Positions 7,240 through 15,129 are shown, counted from the stretch's first letter. The stretch: DNA of 19,297 bases from an uncultured Gemmatimonadota bacterium (GCA_937961295.1 CALGOK010000032.1:1-19297), one strand, 5' to 3'. Numbers and translations are program-made. Notes: generated by a model from the letters alone, not told the origin.

Positions 7240-7277
7240 GACGGAAGGTAGTCAGGGGGGAGCGGAGAGCGGAGAAA

Positions 7278-7349
7278 TGTCACCCCGAGCGCAGCGAGGG
7301 GGCGGAACCTGATGGGCAAGCTCCGCCCCCTCGCTCGCTCGGGGTGACA
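7278..7349. repeat. Long inverted repeat (28-29 base arms)
   Basis: Left arm 7278-7306 and right arm 7322-7349 are fully complementary apart from one unpaired base, with a 15-base loop (7307-7321). Each arm begins TGTCACCCCGAGCG when read inward. It lies between the stop of the enolase-type gene and the start of rnhB. On minus no T-run follows, so it is closer to an intergenic palindromic repeat than to a standard terminator, though it may attenuate read-through. Confidence 0.85.
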
Positions 7350-7361
7350 GACAACCTCCCA

Positions 7362-8465
7362 TCAGTTCACGACGACCACCGGCTCCCCCAGGACCTCCAT
7401 CCGCGGCTTGATACCGAGTCCCGGTTCTCGCGACGCGGCGAGACGGCCGTGCGTGCGCTGCGGCGCGCCCTCGGCAATCGACACGGTCACGTACGAATTG
7501 AAATCCGTGGCCGTGAAGAGCAGTTGCGCGGGCGTGCTGTGCGCGAGGTGCGCGATCGCGGCGGTCACGATGTCGCCGCCCCAGGTGTCCTCGATGGTCA
7601 TCGCGATGCCGCTCGCCACGCAGAGGTCGCGCACCTGCCGCGCGCGGGTGAGGCCGCCGACCTTGCTGATCTTCAGGTTGATCACGTCCATCGCGCGGTC
7701 GGCGAGGCCGCGCTGCACCATGGCGATCCCGTCGATCACCTCGTCGAGCACGAACGGCCGGTCGGTGTGCTGGCGCACCGCGAGGCACTCCTCGTAGCTG
7801 CGGCACGGCTGCTCGATGTACACGTCGATGTCGCGCACGGCGCTCGCCACCCGGATCGCTTCGTGCTGGGTCCAGCCGGTATTGGCGTCGGCGATCAGCA
7901 CGTCGCCCGGCTCCAGTTCAGCCGCCGCGGCGCGGATCCGAACGATGTCGGTGTCGGGATCGCCGCCCACCTTGAGCTGGAAGCGGCGGTACCCCTCGGC
8001 GCGGTAGCCGGCCACGCGGGCGGCCATCGCCTCCGGCGACTCCTGCGAGATGGCGCGGTAGAGCACGAAGTCCTCGCCCACGTGCCCGCCGAGCAGCGTG
8101 GCCACCGGCAGACCAGTAGACTGGCCGAGCAGGTCCCAGCACGCCATGTCGATGGCCGACTTGACGTAGGGGTGGCCGCGCATCGCCGCGTCCATCCGGT
8201 CGTTGAGCCGGTCGAGTGCCAGCGGGTCGGCGCCGAGCAGCGACGGTGCGAGCTCGGCGATGCCGGTGCGTGCGCCGGCGGCATAGGCGGGGAGGTAGGC
8301 GGGCCCGAGCGGGCAGACCTCGCCCCAGCCGGTGAGGCCGCTGTCGGTCTCGACCGCAACCACCGTGGCATCGAACACCGCCACGGCGTTGCCGCCCGAC
8401 CACTTGTAGCTCCCCTCGTGCAGCGGGAGGTCGACCTGGTGGGCGCGGATGGCGCGAATCTTCAC
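7362..8465 (-). CDS. Mandelate racemase/muconate lactonizing enzyme family protein
   Basis: Enolase-superfamily enzyme of 367 residues, MLE subgroup, which abstracts a proton alpha to a carboxylate using a Mg-stabilised enolate. The N-terminal capping domain spans about 1-125. Barrel residues seen: Lys165 in FQLKVGGDP, metal ligands Asp193 (IADANTGW), Glu218 (YIEQP) and Asp241 (FVLDE), and Lys265 in INLKISKVGG. Spacing fits MLE, dipeptide epimerase and hydroxyproline-type enzymes. The first Lys of the common KxK is Gln163. YKWSGGNAV near the N-terminus and IEDTWGGDI in the barrel remind me of cis-3-hydroxy-L-proline dehydratase-like proteins, but this is a weak recollection. It overlaps the upstream permease by ATGA, suggesting the permease imports or exports its substrate or product. 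Confidence 0.88.
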   Translation of the reverse strand: MKIRAIRAHQVDLPLHEGSYKWSGGNAVAVFDATVVAVETDSGLTGWGEVCPLGPAYLPAYAAGARTGIAELAPSLLGADPLALDRLNDRMDAAMRGHPYVKSAIDMACWDLLGQSTGLPVATLLGGHVGEDFVLYRAISQESPEAMAARVAGYRAEGYRRFQLKVGGDPDTDIVRIRAAAAELEPGDVLIADANTGWTQHEAIRVASAVRDIDVYIEQPCRSYEECLAVRQHTDRPFVLDEVIDGIAMVQRGLADRAMDVINLKISKVGGLTRARQVRDLCVASGIAMTIEDTWGGDIVTAAIAHLAHSTPAQLLFTATDFNSYVTVSIAEGAPQRTHGRLAASREPGLGIKPRMEVLGEPVVVVN

Positions 8466-9253
8466 GAAGCGGCCTCCTGTTCGGTGCGCGAGGCGCGGTA
8501 GAGCATCGCCGACGTGTAGAGCAGCACCCCCACCACCACCCAGAGGAGCAGCGTCACGTCGAGCTCCTTGACGATGAAGGCCGCCACCAGCACCCCGGGA
8601 ATGCCGCCGAGCGCGAGTCCGATCGCGATCCAGTGATCGAAGCGACCGGAGCGGTAGAAGCGCCAGGCGGCGAGCGGCAGCATCAGCGCCGCCGAGGTGG
8701 CCATGATCGGGAACACCGCGCGCGGCGACATCCCGAGAAGGTAGGTGACCGCCATGGTGGGGGCGTAGTTGCCGATGCCGAGCGAAATGAGCGCGCCGAT
8801 CACGGCGCTGGCGGCGACGGCGAGCAGCAGCGCCAGACCGGCGAGCCCGATCGCTTCGCCGCCCGACGGGAACACCTCGAGCTGCCGCAGGGTGATGATC
8901 GCTGCGGTGACCAGCAGCGCGATCGCCATCCCCAGCTGGATCGCGCGGCGCGGCCAGCGCGACACCCGGCCGGCGCCGACGTAGGCCCCGGTGGCGGCGG
9001 CGGCAACCATCAGCGCCATGGTGATCGCGTCCACCCGGATGATGGTGAGGAAGATCGCCGCTTGCAGGATCGTCGGCAGCGCGTGGCCGACGTTGAGGGT
9101 GCCGGGGATGTTGGCGTCATCGGTGAGCCGGCCGAGCTTCATCGCCGCCGTGGTGGTGGCGAAGGAGCCGACACCGAGGGCGTCGAGGAAGTTGGTGGCG
9201 AAGCCGAGGCCGAACAGCCCGGCAAGCGGGAACCGGCGGGTGGGAGCGGTCAC
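8462..9253 (-). CDS. TauE/SafE-family (DUF81) membrane permease
   Basis: Predicted inner-membrane transporter of 263 residues with about eight hydrophobic segments in two halves. The first half contains GLGFATNFLDALGVGSFATTT and NVGHALPTILQA; the second has GALISLGIGNYAPTMAVTYLLGMSP, then FPIMATSAA and IALGLALGGIPGVLVAAF. This two-half arrangement with Gly/Pro-rich helices is typical of TauE/SafE proteins, which move small organic or sulfur-containing anions. The start is GTG at 9253, with poor Shine-Dalgarno complementarity. The stop overlaps the start of the enolase-type gene by four bases, so the two are almost certainly co-translated. Substrate is unknown; a carboxylate used by the partner enzyme is a reasonable guess. 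Confidence 0.82.
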   Translation of the reverse strand: MTAPTRRFPLAGLFGLGFATNFLDALGVGSFATTTAAMKLGRLTDDANIPGTLNVGHALPTILQAAIFLTIIRVDAITMALMVAAAATGAYVGAGRVSRWPRRAIQLGMAIALLVTAAIITLRQLEVFPSGGEAIGLAGLALLLAVAASAVIGALISLGIGNYAPTMAVTYLLGMSPRAVFPIMATSAALMLPLAAWRFYRSGRFDHWIAIGLALGGIPGVLVAAFIVKELDVTLLLWVVVGVLLYTSAMLYRASRTEQEAAS

Positions 9254-9292
9254 GGATCGGGTGATCCCGGGTGGGAGGGTTGGGATGAAGAT

Positions 9293-9314
9293 GCGGCCTG
9301 CCGGGAGTGGCCGC
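9293..9314 (-). terminator. Weak hairpin after the BTAD regulator gene
   Basis: GCGGCC (9293-9298) pairs with GGCCGC (9309-9314) around a 10-base loop, just beyond the regulator stop at 9320. On minus it is followed by ATCTTCATCC, not a true T-run. It could be a weak terminator or chance in GC-rich DNA. Confidence 0.3.
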
Positions 9315-9319
9315 CAGCG

Positions 9320-11872
9320 CTAGCGAGTGAGCAGTCGCGTCCAGCGGACGTTGCTCACGCGCTCCTCGAGCGTGAAGTACAGGCGCACTCCATCCGTGGC
9401 AATGGTCGGACCGTTCTCCCTGCCGGAGGAATCCATGAGGTCGACCACCTTGCGCACCGGGCCACCCTGCGCCGGCATGACCCAGATTGCACTCCGGTTG
9501 CGGCGGTCGTGCCCGAGCACCCAGAGCAGGGGGCGGGCAGGATCCCAGGCCAGGAAGGTGATGATCGCGGCATCGTCGGCGTCGGATGGCGCGTGGAGCA
9601 CCTGTGGAGCGCCGGAGTCACTCGGGATCAACCAGACCGCACCGTCGGCTCGGACCACGCCGATCGCGTGACCATCGGGACGCCACGCGGGGAGCTGCAC
9701 GCCGTCGAGGCGCCAGACCCTCCGCCACCCGTCCGAACCGTCGGCGGCGAGCATCTCGACGGCACCGGGCTCGTAGCCGTGATCCCAGTACACCAGGCGG
9801 GTACCGTCGGGTGACCACCGCGGCACCCCCTGATCGCCCGGCCGGGGAACCGGCTCGGAGACGGCACCATCGGCGAGTCGGCGGATCTTGACGCGTCGGA
9901 CGGAGTTGTCCCAGCGGTGATAGGCGATCAACTGTCCGTCGGGTGATTGGTCGACGGCGAACTCCTCGCGCGGATCGTCGGTCAGCCGTTCGGTGCGACC
10001 GCCGCTGATCGGGCGCCGGTAGATATCCGAGCTGCCTTGCGCGTTGCTGTCGAAGAGCAGCCATCGGCCGTCGGGAGAGACCCGGACCACCTCGACGATC
10101 TGGCTGCCGCGGGTCTCCTCGCGGGCCGCATCGAGCCCCTGCAGTGCCCTCGGATCCGCGGGAAGCGAATGCACGTTGGCCCGGCGGCTCGCCACGGCGT
10201 AGGCGATGCGGTCACCGGCCCGGGAGAGGAATTCGGCCTCGAGTCCCACGCGCCGCCATTCCCCGCGCAGCTCCCCCTTGCGGGTGACCCTTCCCTCGAA
10301 CGCCTCGAACTGGCCAAGGCGATCGGACAGGATCCACAGCGTGCGCCCGTCGTCGGACCATGCCGGTGAACGATGCTCGTGTCCGTGCCCGGTGACATCG
10401 CGTGCCGGGCCGCCCGTTGCCGGGAACAGCACGATCGCACTCGTGCCGCGGTTGCCGAAGAGCGGACCCGGCATCATCCCGACCCAGTTGCCGGCAACGC
10501 ACGCGATCCACTCTCCGGTGGGCGACCAGGTGCAGCTGTGGATCTGCACCCCGCGGCCGACGAACCGGTAGCCAGTCCCATCGCGCGGCACCACGAGCAG
10601 CGAATCCCTCCGGACGACCGCGATGGAATCACCACCCGGTGACCAGCTGGCCGAACGGATCGCATCCTCGCCCGGCCCCCCCTCGGCCACGCGACGCGCC
10701 TCACCACCGACCGCCGGGGCGAGATAGGCATGATCGCCGCCGAGAAAGACGATGGCGTCGCCGTCGGGTGACCATCGTGGCATCTGCTCGAACCCCACCG
10801 GATCGCGCGTGAGCGACCAGGGATCGCCACCCTCGAGCCGCACCACGTGGATGCGGAGATCGAGCACCGTTCCCGCGGCATAGGCCACGAGCCGTCCGTT
10901 GGGGGAGATGGCGGGCTCCACTTGCAGGCCGGGATCGGAAGTCACCGGCACCGAGGCGCCGATCTCCGGCGTGACCTGGCTCCGGTGCTGCCACCGTCCC
11001 AGGGCGAGCGCGAGCGCGATCACACCAACGGCCACCGCGCTCAGCATCAGCATCGGCACGCGTCGCGCAGGCGACGGCGGTGGAAGTGCCTCCCTCGGCA
11101 GCGCGACAGGCCCGCGGTGTCGTTCCGGCGACTCGGAAGCAACCGCTGCCTCCACCGGCTCGCGAAGCCGCGCCGCGGCGGCCACCGTCTCCGCCGAAGG
11201 GGTGGTCTCGAACTCCCGGGCGAGGAACGCCCGGTATTCCTCGAACGCTCGAAGCCCGGCGGCTCGGTCCCCGGAGTCGCCGTGCCAGGCGATGAGCATG
11301 CGGACGGCCCGTTCGTCCTGCGGGGCGATCTCGAGCACCCGGCGAACGATACCGATTGCCGCATTGAGATCCCCGCGCTCCGCCAGTGCCGCGGCCTGCG
11401 CGCGTCCCGCCTCGGTCACCGTTGCGCGGAGTCGCTCCCGCTCGGCATCGAGCCAGTGCTCGAATCCCGGGGCACCCATGGCGTGGAATCCCGGCAGCAA
11501 ATCCCCGCCGCAGGCAGCGAGCGCGGCGACGGCGTCGCCGCGCATGAGCGCGGCACGGACGTCGGCGAGGTCCGTGCGGAGCCGCGCCGGGTCGATGGCG
11601 AGTTCCTCGTCACCTCGCGAAACGATGACATCGTCACCCAGGTGCTGGCGCAGGGTGTAGATCGCGTTGCGGAGTGCGGTGCGGGCGTGCAGCTGATCCC
11701 GCTCGGGCCAGAAGATCGCGAGCAGGGTGTCCCGGCGATGCCAGGTTCCCGGCATGGGGGAGGCGAGATAGGCAAGGATGGCGATGCGCTTGGGGAGGCG
11801 CAGCACCTCCGCGAGGACAACCCCGGCCGGGTCCCTCAGGTCGACCTGACCAAGCATCCGGAACTCGATCAT
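9320..11872 (-). CDS. BTAD (SARP-like) regulator fused via a membrane segment to a PD40/WD40-like propeller
   Basis: An 850-residue one-component regulator. Residues 1-100 look like the winged-helix DNA-binding domain of SARP/AfsR proteins (RLPKRIAILAYLA, FWPERDQLHARTALRNAIYTL). Residues 100-240 form a bacterial transcriptional activation (BTAD) TPR-like domain (GFHAMGAPGFEHWLDAERER, FEEYRAFLAREFETTPS). A Pro-rich linker and one hydrophobic helix follow at about 273-292 (VPMLMLSAVAVGVIALALAL), with ARR on its N-terminal side. The rest carries about nine PD40-type motifs such as WSPDGD, WSPGGD, WSPTGE, SPDGRW and WSPDGT, giving a TolB-like propeller probably in the periplasm. GAGG sits about six bases before the ATG. 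It is divergent from the lipoprotein pair, which it may control; ligand unknown. Confidence 0.88.
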   Translation of the reverse strand: MIEFRMLGQVDLRDPAGVVLAEVLRLPKRIAILAYLASPMPGTWHRRDTLLAIFWPERDQLHARTALRNAIYTLRQHLGDDVIVSRGDEELAIDPARLRTDLADVRAALMRGDAVAALAACGGDLLPGFHAMGAPGFEHWLDAERERLRATVTEAGRAQAAALAERGDLNAAIGIVRRVLEIAPQDERAVRMLIAWHGDSGDRAAGLRAFEEYRAFLAREFETTPSAETVAAAARLREPVEAAVASESPERHRGPVALPREALPPPSPARRVPMLMLSAVAVGVIALALALGRWQHRSQVTPEIGASVPVTSDPGLQVEPAISPNGRLVAYAAGTVLDLRIHVVRLEGGDPWSLTRDPVGFEQMPRWSPDGDAIVFLGGDHAYLAPAVGGEARRVAEGGPGEDAIRSASWSPGGDSIAVVRRDSLLVVPRDGTGYRFVGRGVQIHSCTWSPTGEWIACVAGNWVGMMPGPLFGNRGTSAIVLFPATGGPARDVTGHGHEHRSPAWSDDGRTLWILSDRLGQFEAFEGRVTRKGELRGEWRRVGLEAEFLSRAGDRIAYAVASRRANVHSLPADPRALQGLDAAREETRGSQIVEVVRVSPDGRWLLFDSNAQGSSDIYRRPISGGRTERLTDDPREEFAVDQSPDGQLIAYHRWDNSVRRVKIRRLADGAVSEPVPRPGDQGVPRWSPDGTRLVYWDHGYEPGAVEMLAADGSDGWRRVWRLDGVQLPAWRPDGHAIGVVRADGAVWLIPSDSGAPQVLHAPSDADDAAIITFLAWDPARPLLWVLGHDRRNRSAIWVMPAQGGPVRKVVDLMDSSGRENGPTIATDGVRLYFTLEERVSNVRWTRLLTR

Positions 11873-11953
11873 GGGCGCCTCGGGGGTCGACTCGGCCGGC
11901 CAAGGGACGGCGCCATATCATGCCGCCCGCCTCGGCGCGGCGCCAGCCCCGGG

Positions 11954-11964
11954 TTGTTACACAA
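11954..11964. promoter_or_regulatory. Candidate operator TTGT-TAC-ACAA
   Basis: The interrupted palindrome TTGTTACACAA lies in the 183-base gap between the BTAD regulator and the divergent lipoprotein genes, and stands out in GC-rich surroundings. It may be a regulator site or part of a promoter. No second copy was noticed in the gap, and no full promoter could be assigned there. Confidence 0.25.
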
Positions 11965-12055
11965 ACTCACGGCGGCGGCACGGTCGGGAAACGCCGGGCG
12001 GATTCCTTGGTGGTTCGAGTGTCCCCCGCACTTCCTGACCTGACAGGAGCCCCCC

Positions 12056-13339
12056 ATGTTGCCGCGCCTGATCCCCCCGCTGCTGCTCTCGACCCTCGTC
12101 GGGTGCGGAGTGCCCCCGGTTGGAGTTCCCGACGGACCGACGGATCCCGGCCAGGCACCCGACCAACCACTCCTGCTCACCATCGCGTCCGGCAGCGACG
12201 GCCAGAGCGCCCTTGCCGGCGATGCGTTGCCGAGACTGCTGGTGGTCAAGGTGACGAGCGGTGGGGAGCCGGTCGCGGGCCTCTCCGTCGGTTGGGCCAC
12301 GAGCGACGGCTTGATCGGCACCCTTGATCCGGTCACGGACCCATCCGGGAATGCGCGGGCCAGGTGGGTCCTCGGTGCGCAGGACGGCATCCAACGCGCG
12401 CGGTTCTGGATCACGTCACGGCCACAAGCCACCGTCACCCTCAGCGCGACCGCCTGGCCCCGGGTTCGCGTCAGCCACGTGGCGCTCCTCGCCGGCAGCA
12501 GCGCTCCGGTGGCGACCGAGGTCACCCTCCGGGTGCAGGCCGTCGGGGACTTCGATAACCGGCCCCGCGCCGGTGTTCCGGTGAGCTGGAGCGGAGACGG
12601 TGGGTTCAACCCCGGAAACGCGGTGACCGATGCCGACGGGTTCGCCGTCACCCGTTGGACCCTTCGGACGCGAGTCGGCCCCAACGAGGCGCACGCCACC
12701 GTTCGGGGAGGCCCCGGCGCTCCGCCGATCCGCATCAACAGCACACCGGGACCGGCAGCGAGCCTGACGCTGCTTCGGATCATCGACACCGTCGGCACCG
12801 ACTGGGTCATTCCGATCGTGGCCGATGCATACGCCAAGGATGCGTATGACAACCTGACCCCGGGTCCGATTGAATGGACGGTCGAGGGTGAAGGCATCGC
12901 GCTGCACGGCGTCGGGACGGGACCCCACACCGCCCAGGGACGCGCCGAATTCCGCGCCACCGGCCTTCCCGGAACCAGTCGCGTGCGGGTGAGCCTACCC
13001 AGCACCGGCGCCTCGTACAGCCACGATATCGTGGCCGTGCCCGACTACCGGATGGTCCAGCTCGCCTCCGAAGGCACCTATCGGTTCGTCAGCGCGCGGA
13101 ACGGCACCAGCCCGGCCATCGACACCGTCACGGCGGGAACCCGGCTGCGCTGGTGGCTCACTCCCTACGACTACGAGGACCACACGATCCGGTTCTCGGG
13201 AGGACCCGGGACAATCCCCCCAGGGTCGTTGCCATACGGATTTCCCAGCATGTTCTCGACCGACATCCTGGTTGCCGGGACCTACACCTACGTCGACGAT
13301 CTCTCCAGCGCGACCGGTACCGTGGTGGTGATGCCATGA
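12056..13339 (+). CDS. Lipoprotein with Ig-like domains and degenerate cupredoxin-like C-terminus (paralog A)
   Basis: Predicted exported lipid-anchored protein of 427 residues, function unknown. The start ATG 12056 has a good AGGAG six bases upstream (12045-12049). The N-terminus MLPRLIPPLLLSTLVGCG carries lipobox LVGC (Cys17). The middle contains Ig-like beta domains of the Big_1/invasin type, seen as paired motifs: PVAGLSVGWATSDG with GNARARWVLG, and RAGVPVSWSGDGG with GFAVTRWTLRT. Residues about 329-427 resemble a cupredoxin domain: VTAGTRLRWWLTPYDYEDHTI then DILVAGTYTYVDD and GTVVVMP. One His (about 376) sits where a copper ligand would be, but the Cys-His-Met loop is absent, so copper binding is unlikely. 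Its stop overlaps the start of paralog B by ATGA. Confidence 0.82.
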   Translation: MLPRLIPPLLLSTLVGCGVPPVGVPDGPTDPGQAPDQPLLLTIASGSDGQSALAGDALPRLLVVKVTSGGEPVAGLSVGWATSDGLIGTLDPVTDPSGNARARWVLGAQDGIQRARFWITSRPQATVTLSATAWPRVRVSHVALLAGSSAPVATEVTLRVQAVGDFDNRPRAGVPVSWSGDGGFNPGNAVTDADGFAVTRWTLRTRVGPNEAHATVRGGPGAPPIRINSTPGPAASLTLLRIIDTVGTDWVIPIVADAYAKDAYDNLTPGPIEWTVEGEGIALHGVGTGPHTAQGRAEFRATGLPGTSRVRVSLPSTGASYSHDIVAVPDYRMVQLASEGTYRFVSARNGTSPAIDTVTAGTRLRWWLTPYDYEDHTIRFSGGPGTIPPGSLPYGFPSMFSTDILVAGTYTYVDDLSSATGTVVVMP

Positions 13340-14643
13340 CGCCGACAACAGGCTCGTTCAACCCTGATGGAGTGGCGCTCCGGCTCATCACGGCGCTGCT
13401 CACGATGTCGTCGCTCGCTGGCTGTGATCCCGCCCAGCCCGTCGCACCGGATCCACCCCCTTCGCCGATCATGCTCACCATCGTGAACGGCTCGGAGACG
13501 CAGGAGGCGGTCACCGGCGACCTCCTCCCCACAACGCTCGCGGTTCGGCTCACTCGCGACGGAGCACCAGTGGTGGGCGAGCCGGTCACGTGGTCGAGCG
13601 AATCCGGCCGGATTGCCTGGCAGACATCCTGGACGGACGTGACCGGTGTCGCGCGCGCGCGCTGGCAACTCGGCGTGGAACCCGGTGAATGGCGGGCAGT
13701 GGCATCCCTCACCAACCAGCCGGACCTGCGCGCCGAGTTTCGCGCGAGGGCCTGGGAGCGGGTGATCCCCACGCTCGTCGGCTCGACACAGAGTCAAGGT
13801 GTGGTGGTCACCGGCAGCGTCTCGCTCCTGATCCACGTGCGCAGCGCCCTCACGGGAGCGGCCGTGGCTGGGGTGCCGGTTACCTGGTCAAGTGCCGCCG
13901 CGCTCGCTCCCAGCATCTCGATGACCAACGCCAGCGGAATCGCCGAGACCCGGTTGACGACCGGCACCAAGGCGGGTGGTTATGCGGCTCGCGCGACGGT
14001 GCGGGGTGCGCCGGGCGTGAGCCTGAGCTACGAGGTGACCGCCCACCCGGGACCGGCAGCACTGGTGCGCTTCTCCAATGCGCCGCAGTCGCTCGCGGTG
14101 AACTGGCGCGACCCCACCCCGGTGTACGTCGAGGTCACGGATCTCCACGGCAATCGCGCGGGAGGGGCGCGGCTCAGTTGGTCGAGCATCGGCGACGCGC
14201 TGCACCTCACCGGGCCGGAGTCGCTCGGGCCGACGGAAACGACTGCGCGTGGCGCGGTGGTCCCGACCGGAGTCCTCGGGCCGGTCGAGCTGCAGGTCGG
14301 CGTGCTGGGCGGGGCAGCGCCCGCGACGCACCTGGTGGTCGTCGGGCCACCCGAGTACCGGGTGGTTCTCGACCCATCGGCCGGGGGGTTCCGGAGCCTC
14401 CAGAACGGCTCGTTTCCCGCCGTGGACACCATTCCCGTGGGCGCGCTGGTGACATGGCGGCTCCAGCCGTTCGACTACGAGATTCACGGCGTGGCCATCG
14501 CGCCAATGACAGGTGTCACCGGCGGTGGGGAGTTTCCCTATGGCAACCCCTCAGTCGTCACGGCGAGGTTCGACGTGGTCGGCGTGTACGAGTACTGGGA
14601 TCCGGAGACGTACTGGGAGGGCACCATCGTCGTCGTACCCTGA
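13336..14643 (+). CDS. Lipoprotein with Ig-like domains and degenerate cupredoxin-like C-terminus (paralog B)
   Basis: A 435-residue protein co-linear with the preceding gene along its whole length, so the pair is a tandem duplication. It starts at ATG 13336 within an ATGA overlap; the lipobox is LAGC (Cys30). A GTG at 13372 would shorten the signal region and is a possible alternative. Matching segments include MLTIVNGSETQEAVTGD (A: LLTIASGSDGQSALAGD), GVARARWQLG (A: GNARARWVLG), GVPVTWSS (A: GVPVSWSG), HPGPAALVRF (A: TPGPAASLTL) and WRLQPFDYEIHGV (A: WWLTPYDYEDHTI). The C-terminal domain at about 339-435 also lacks a Cys-His-Met copper loop. Divergence is substantial, so the duplication is old. 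Likely surface or outer-membrane associated; partner unknown. Confidence 0.82.
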   Translation: MTPTTGSFNPDGVALRLITALLTMSSLAGCDPAQPVAPDPPPSPIMLTIVNGSETQEAVTGDLLPTTLAVRLTRDGAPVVGEPVTWSSESGRIAWQTSWTDVTGVARARWQLGVEPGEWRAVASLTNQPDLRAEFRARAWERVIPTLVGSTQSQGVVVTGSVSLLIHVRSALTGAAVAGVPVTWSSAAALAPSISMTNASGIAETRLTTGTKAGGYAARATVRGAPGVSLSYEVTAHPGPAALVRFSNAPQSLAVNWRDPTPVYVEVTDLHGNRAGGARLSWSSIGDALHLTGPESLGPTETTARGAVVPTGVLGPVELQVGVLGGAAPATHLVVVGPPEYRVVLDPSAGGFRSLQNGSFPAVDTIPVGALVTWRLQPFDYEIHGVAIAPMTGVTGGGEFPYGNPSVVTARFDVVGVYEYWDPETYWEGTIVVVP

Positions 14644-14671
14644 ACCGGTCCGCCCGGCGTGGTGGAGTGCG

Positions 14672-14700
14672 AAAAGGGCCCCGGCATCCGCCGGGGCCCC
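14672..14700 (-). terminator. Intrinsic terminator of the ffh-rplS block
   Basis: On minus, GGGCCCCGG (14699-14691) pairs perfectly with CCGGGGCCC (14684-14676) around CGGATG, followed at once by TTTT (14675-14672). This fits a Rho-independent terminator for the ribosomal block. It lies between convergent genes, so the plus-strand lipoprotein transcript also runs into it, but without a T-run on that strand. Confidence 0.85.
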
Positions 14701-14701
14701 C

Positions 14702-14736
14702 TCACGTCTCACGACTCACGACTCACGACTCACGCC
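14702..14736. repeat. Five tandem heptamers, TCACGAC type
   Basis: Five consecutive 7-base units: TCACGTC, three copies of TCACGAC, and TCACGCC. They fill the space between the terminator hairpin and the rplS stop codon; the last unit touches the stop. Confidence 0.85.
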
Positions 14737-15089
14737 TACTTGTCGCGCTTCTCGCGGATCCGGGCCGCCTTGCCCGACAGCTTGCGCAGGTAGTAGAGCT
14801 TGGCGCGGCGGACGCGGCCGCGGCGGACGATCTCCATGCTGGCCCACACCGGAGAGTGGAGCGGGAACACCCGCTCGACGCCGACGCCGGCGGACACCTT
14901 GCGCACGGTGAAGGTCTCGCTGATGCCGGCGCCGCGGCGGGCGATCACCACGCCCTCGAACGCCTGCAGGCGCGTCTTGTCGCCCTCGCGCACGCGCACC
15001 ATCACCTTGACGGTGTCGCCCGCATCGAACGCCGGAATGTCGTCGCGCAGCCCCTCGCGCGTCACCTGGTCGAGCAGTTCCATGCCCAT
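14736..15089 (-). CDS. rplS: 50S ribosomal protein L19 (bL19)
   Basis: Structural protein of the large ribosomal subunit at the subunit interface. The 117-residue product is full length for bL19. Family features: FDAGDTVKVMVRVREGDKTR, FEGVVIARRGAGISETFTVR, VGVERVFPLHSP, and the basic C-terminus RVRRAKLYYLRKLSGKAARI. The start at 15089 has a strong AAGGAGG eight bases upstream. The frame is open further back to 15362, but that region is trmD antiparallel-frame shadow and the internal ribosome site decides the start. It is the last gene of the block before the terminator, 40 bases after trmD. Confidence 0.97.
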   Translation of the reverse strand: MGMELLDQVTREGLRDDIPAFDAGDTVKVMVRVREGDKTRLQAFEGVVIARRGAGISETFTVRKVSAGVGVERVFPLHSPVWASMEIVRRGRVRRAKLYYLRKLSGKAARIREKRDK

Positions 15090-15129
15090 CGTGGTAGCCT
15101 CCTTCCCGCGCGTTCGCGCGCTTCCTGCG

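Noticed and set aside
7278..7349. Insertion sequence or complete transposon
   Set aside because: There is no transposase gene between or near the arms; only a 15-base loop separates them.
12056..14643. One lipoprotein gene split by a frameshift
   Set aside because: Each half has its own lipobox signal and a full-length co-linear domain order, and the junction is a clean ATGA overlap, so these are two genes.
14702..14736. CRISPR-like short repeats
   Set aside because: The units are 7 bases in direct tandem with no spacers, so this is a microsatellite-type array.
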